Source: Mycobacterium conspicuum
Lineage (GTDB): Bacteria > Actinomycetota > Actinomycetes > Mycobacteriales > Mycobacteriaceae
Direction: 5' to 3'
NCBI RefSeq assembly: GCF_010730195.1
Contig: NZ_AP022613.1
Span: forward strand, 5,890,001 to 5,954,000
DNA: 64,000 nt
Shown here: piece by piece, positions 63,747 to 64,000 of the stretch
How positions within the stretch are numbered: the first letter of the stretch is position 1
Layout: the number at the start of each line of letters is the position of its first letter
Position numbers and translations under genes: made by a program
The notes under the pieces: generated by a model
The model's input: the letters and a program-made list of their open reading frames with translations, nothing else
The model's database searches: none
What the model was told of the DNA's origin: nothing

Positions 63747-64000
63747 TCAGGCGCGCACCGCGATCGACGAGAGCAGGTCGGCGAGCCGCTCCGGTCGGTC
63801 CACCATCGAAAACGTCCGCGCGCCCTCGATGACCTCGAAGCGGGCGTTGGGGATGGTCGCGGCCAGTCGCTCGCCGTCGGACAGCTCGAAGAACACGTCG
63901 TCGGCCGACCAGGCGATGAGGGCGGGCTTGTCGAACTCGTGCAGCCGGGCCGCGACTCCGGTGGTGACCTCGGTGCGCAGCGACAGGGTGAACTGGCGCA
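63747..64000 (-). CDS. alpha/beta hydrolase, C-terminal fragment (5' end outside window)
   Basis: The minus-strand frame runs off the window edge and ends at TGA 63747-63749. The visible part reads FDKPALIAWSADDVFFELS, holding the acid residue of the catalytic triad, and IPNARFEVIEGARTFSMVDRPERL. The usual His position is occupied by FSMVD rather than a clear H, which is odd but may reflect divergence. About 65 bases separate it from the SDR gene. Confidence 0.7.
   Translation of the reverse strand, partial: RQFTLSLRTEVTTGVAARLHEFDKPALIAWSADDVFFELSDGERLAATIPNARFEVIEGARTFSMVDRPERLADLLSSIAVRA

Overview
The window is high-GC, gene-dense DNA with many ATGA/GTGA start-stop overlaps, many TetR regulators and a lipid/CoA-oriented gene set. 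The monomeric isocitrate dehydrogenase, Eis, cutinase, PrrB-like kinase and the icd2-tetR-SDR gene order point to Mycobacterium, probably a nontuberculous species. No transposase, phage gene, CRISPR array or rRNA was found. No stretch longer than 300 bases lacks a gene or RNA.

Positions 1-13303 hold a selenocysteine formate-oxidation block. After an ABC permease tail and a class I aldolase come fdhA (with an in-frame UGA at 1833-1835 and a bacterial-type SECIS hairpin directly after it), fdhB and an NrfD-type membrane subunit. The convergent selD, tRNA-Sec (anticodon UCA), selA and selB follow, so everything needed to decode that UGA sits in about 10 kb. A flavin-dependent oxidoreductase and an orphan PrrB-like histidine kinase end the block.

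Positions 13308-26538 contain an SbtA-type bicarbonate transporter, icd2, TetR/SDR, eis, an acyl-CoA dehydrogenase with its TetR, an HxlR-controlled MDR/SRPBCC/esterase set, an aldo-keto reductase, a limonene-epoxide-hydrolase-like protein and a small DUF4177-like protein.

Positions 26665-44584 carry a secreted cutinase, a Rieske oxygenase, a D-aminoacylase-like amidohydrolase, two APH/EcKL-type kinases, a DUF7064/7065-type protein, an FtsX-type permease with an ABC ATPase fused to a cyclic-nucleotide-binding domain, a Tat-exported catalase-like protein with cytochrome b561, a giant LuxR/AAA regulator divergent from a BBE flavoenzyme, and an acyltransferase.

Positions 44768-62093 form a catabolic region of unknown substrate: amidohydrolase, a fused tandem CaiB CoA-transferase, an unknown 108-residue protein, two thiolase-like/DUF35 pairs, single and double acyl-CoA dehydrogenases, a sulfotransferase with a DUF1214 protein, VOC and NTF2-like proteins, and several TetR/PadR regulators with recognisable operators. 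The thiolase-like/DUF35 pairs resemble the Ltp2-ChsH2 aldolase arrangement of steroid side-chain degradation, but lack an obvious nucleophilic cysteine. An isomerase-like TIM barrel, an SDR and a truncated alpha/beta hydrolase close the window.

The most notable features are the compact Sec module with an apparent CTG start for selB, the two thiolase-like/DUF35 pairs, and a set of well-formed operators, including a symmetric four-half-site array at 31751-31803 and a perfect 16-bp palindrome at 41795-41810.
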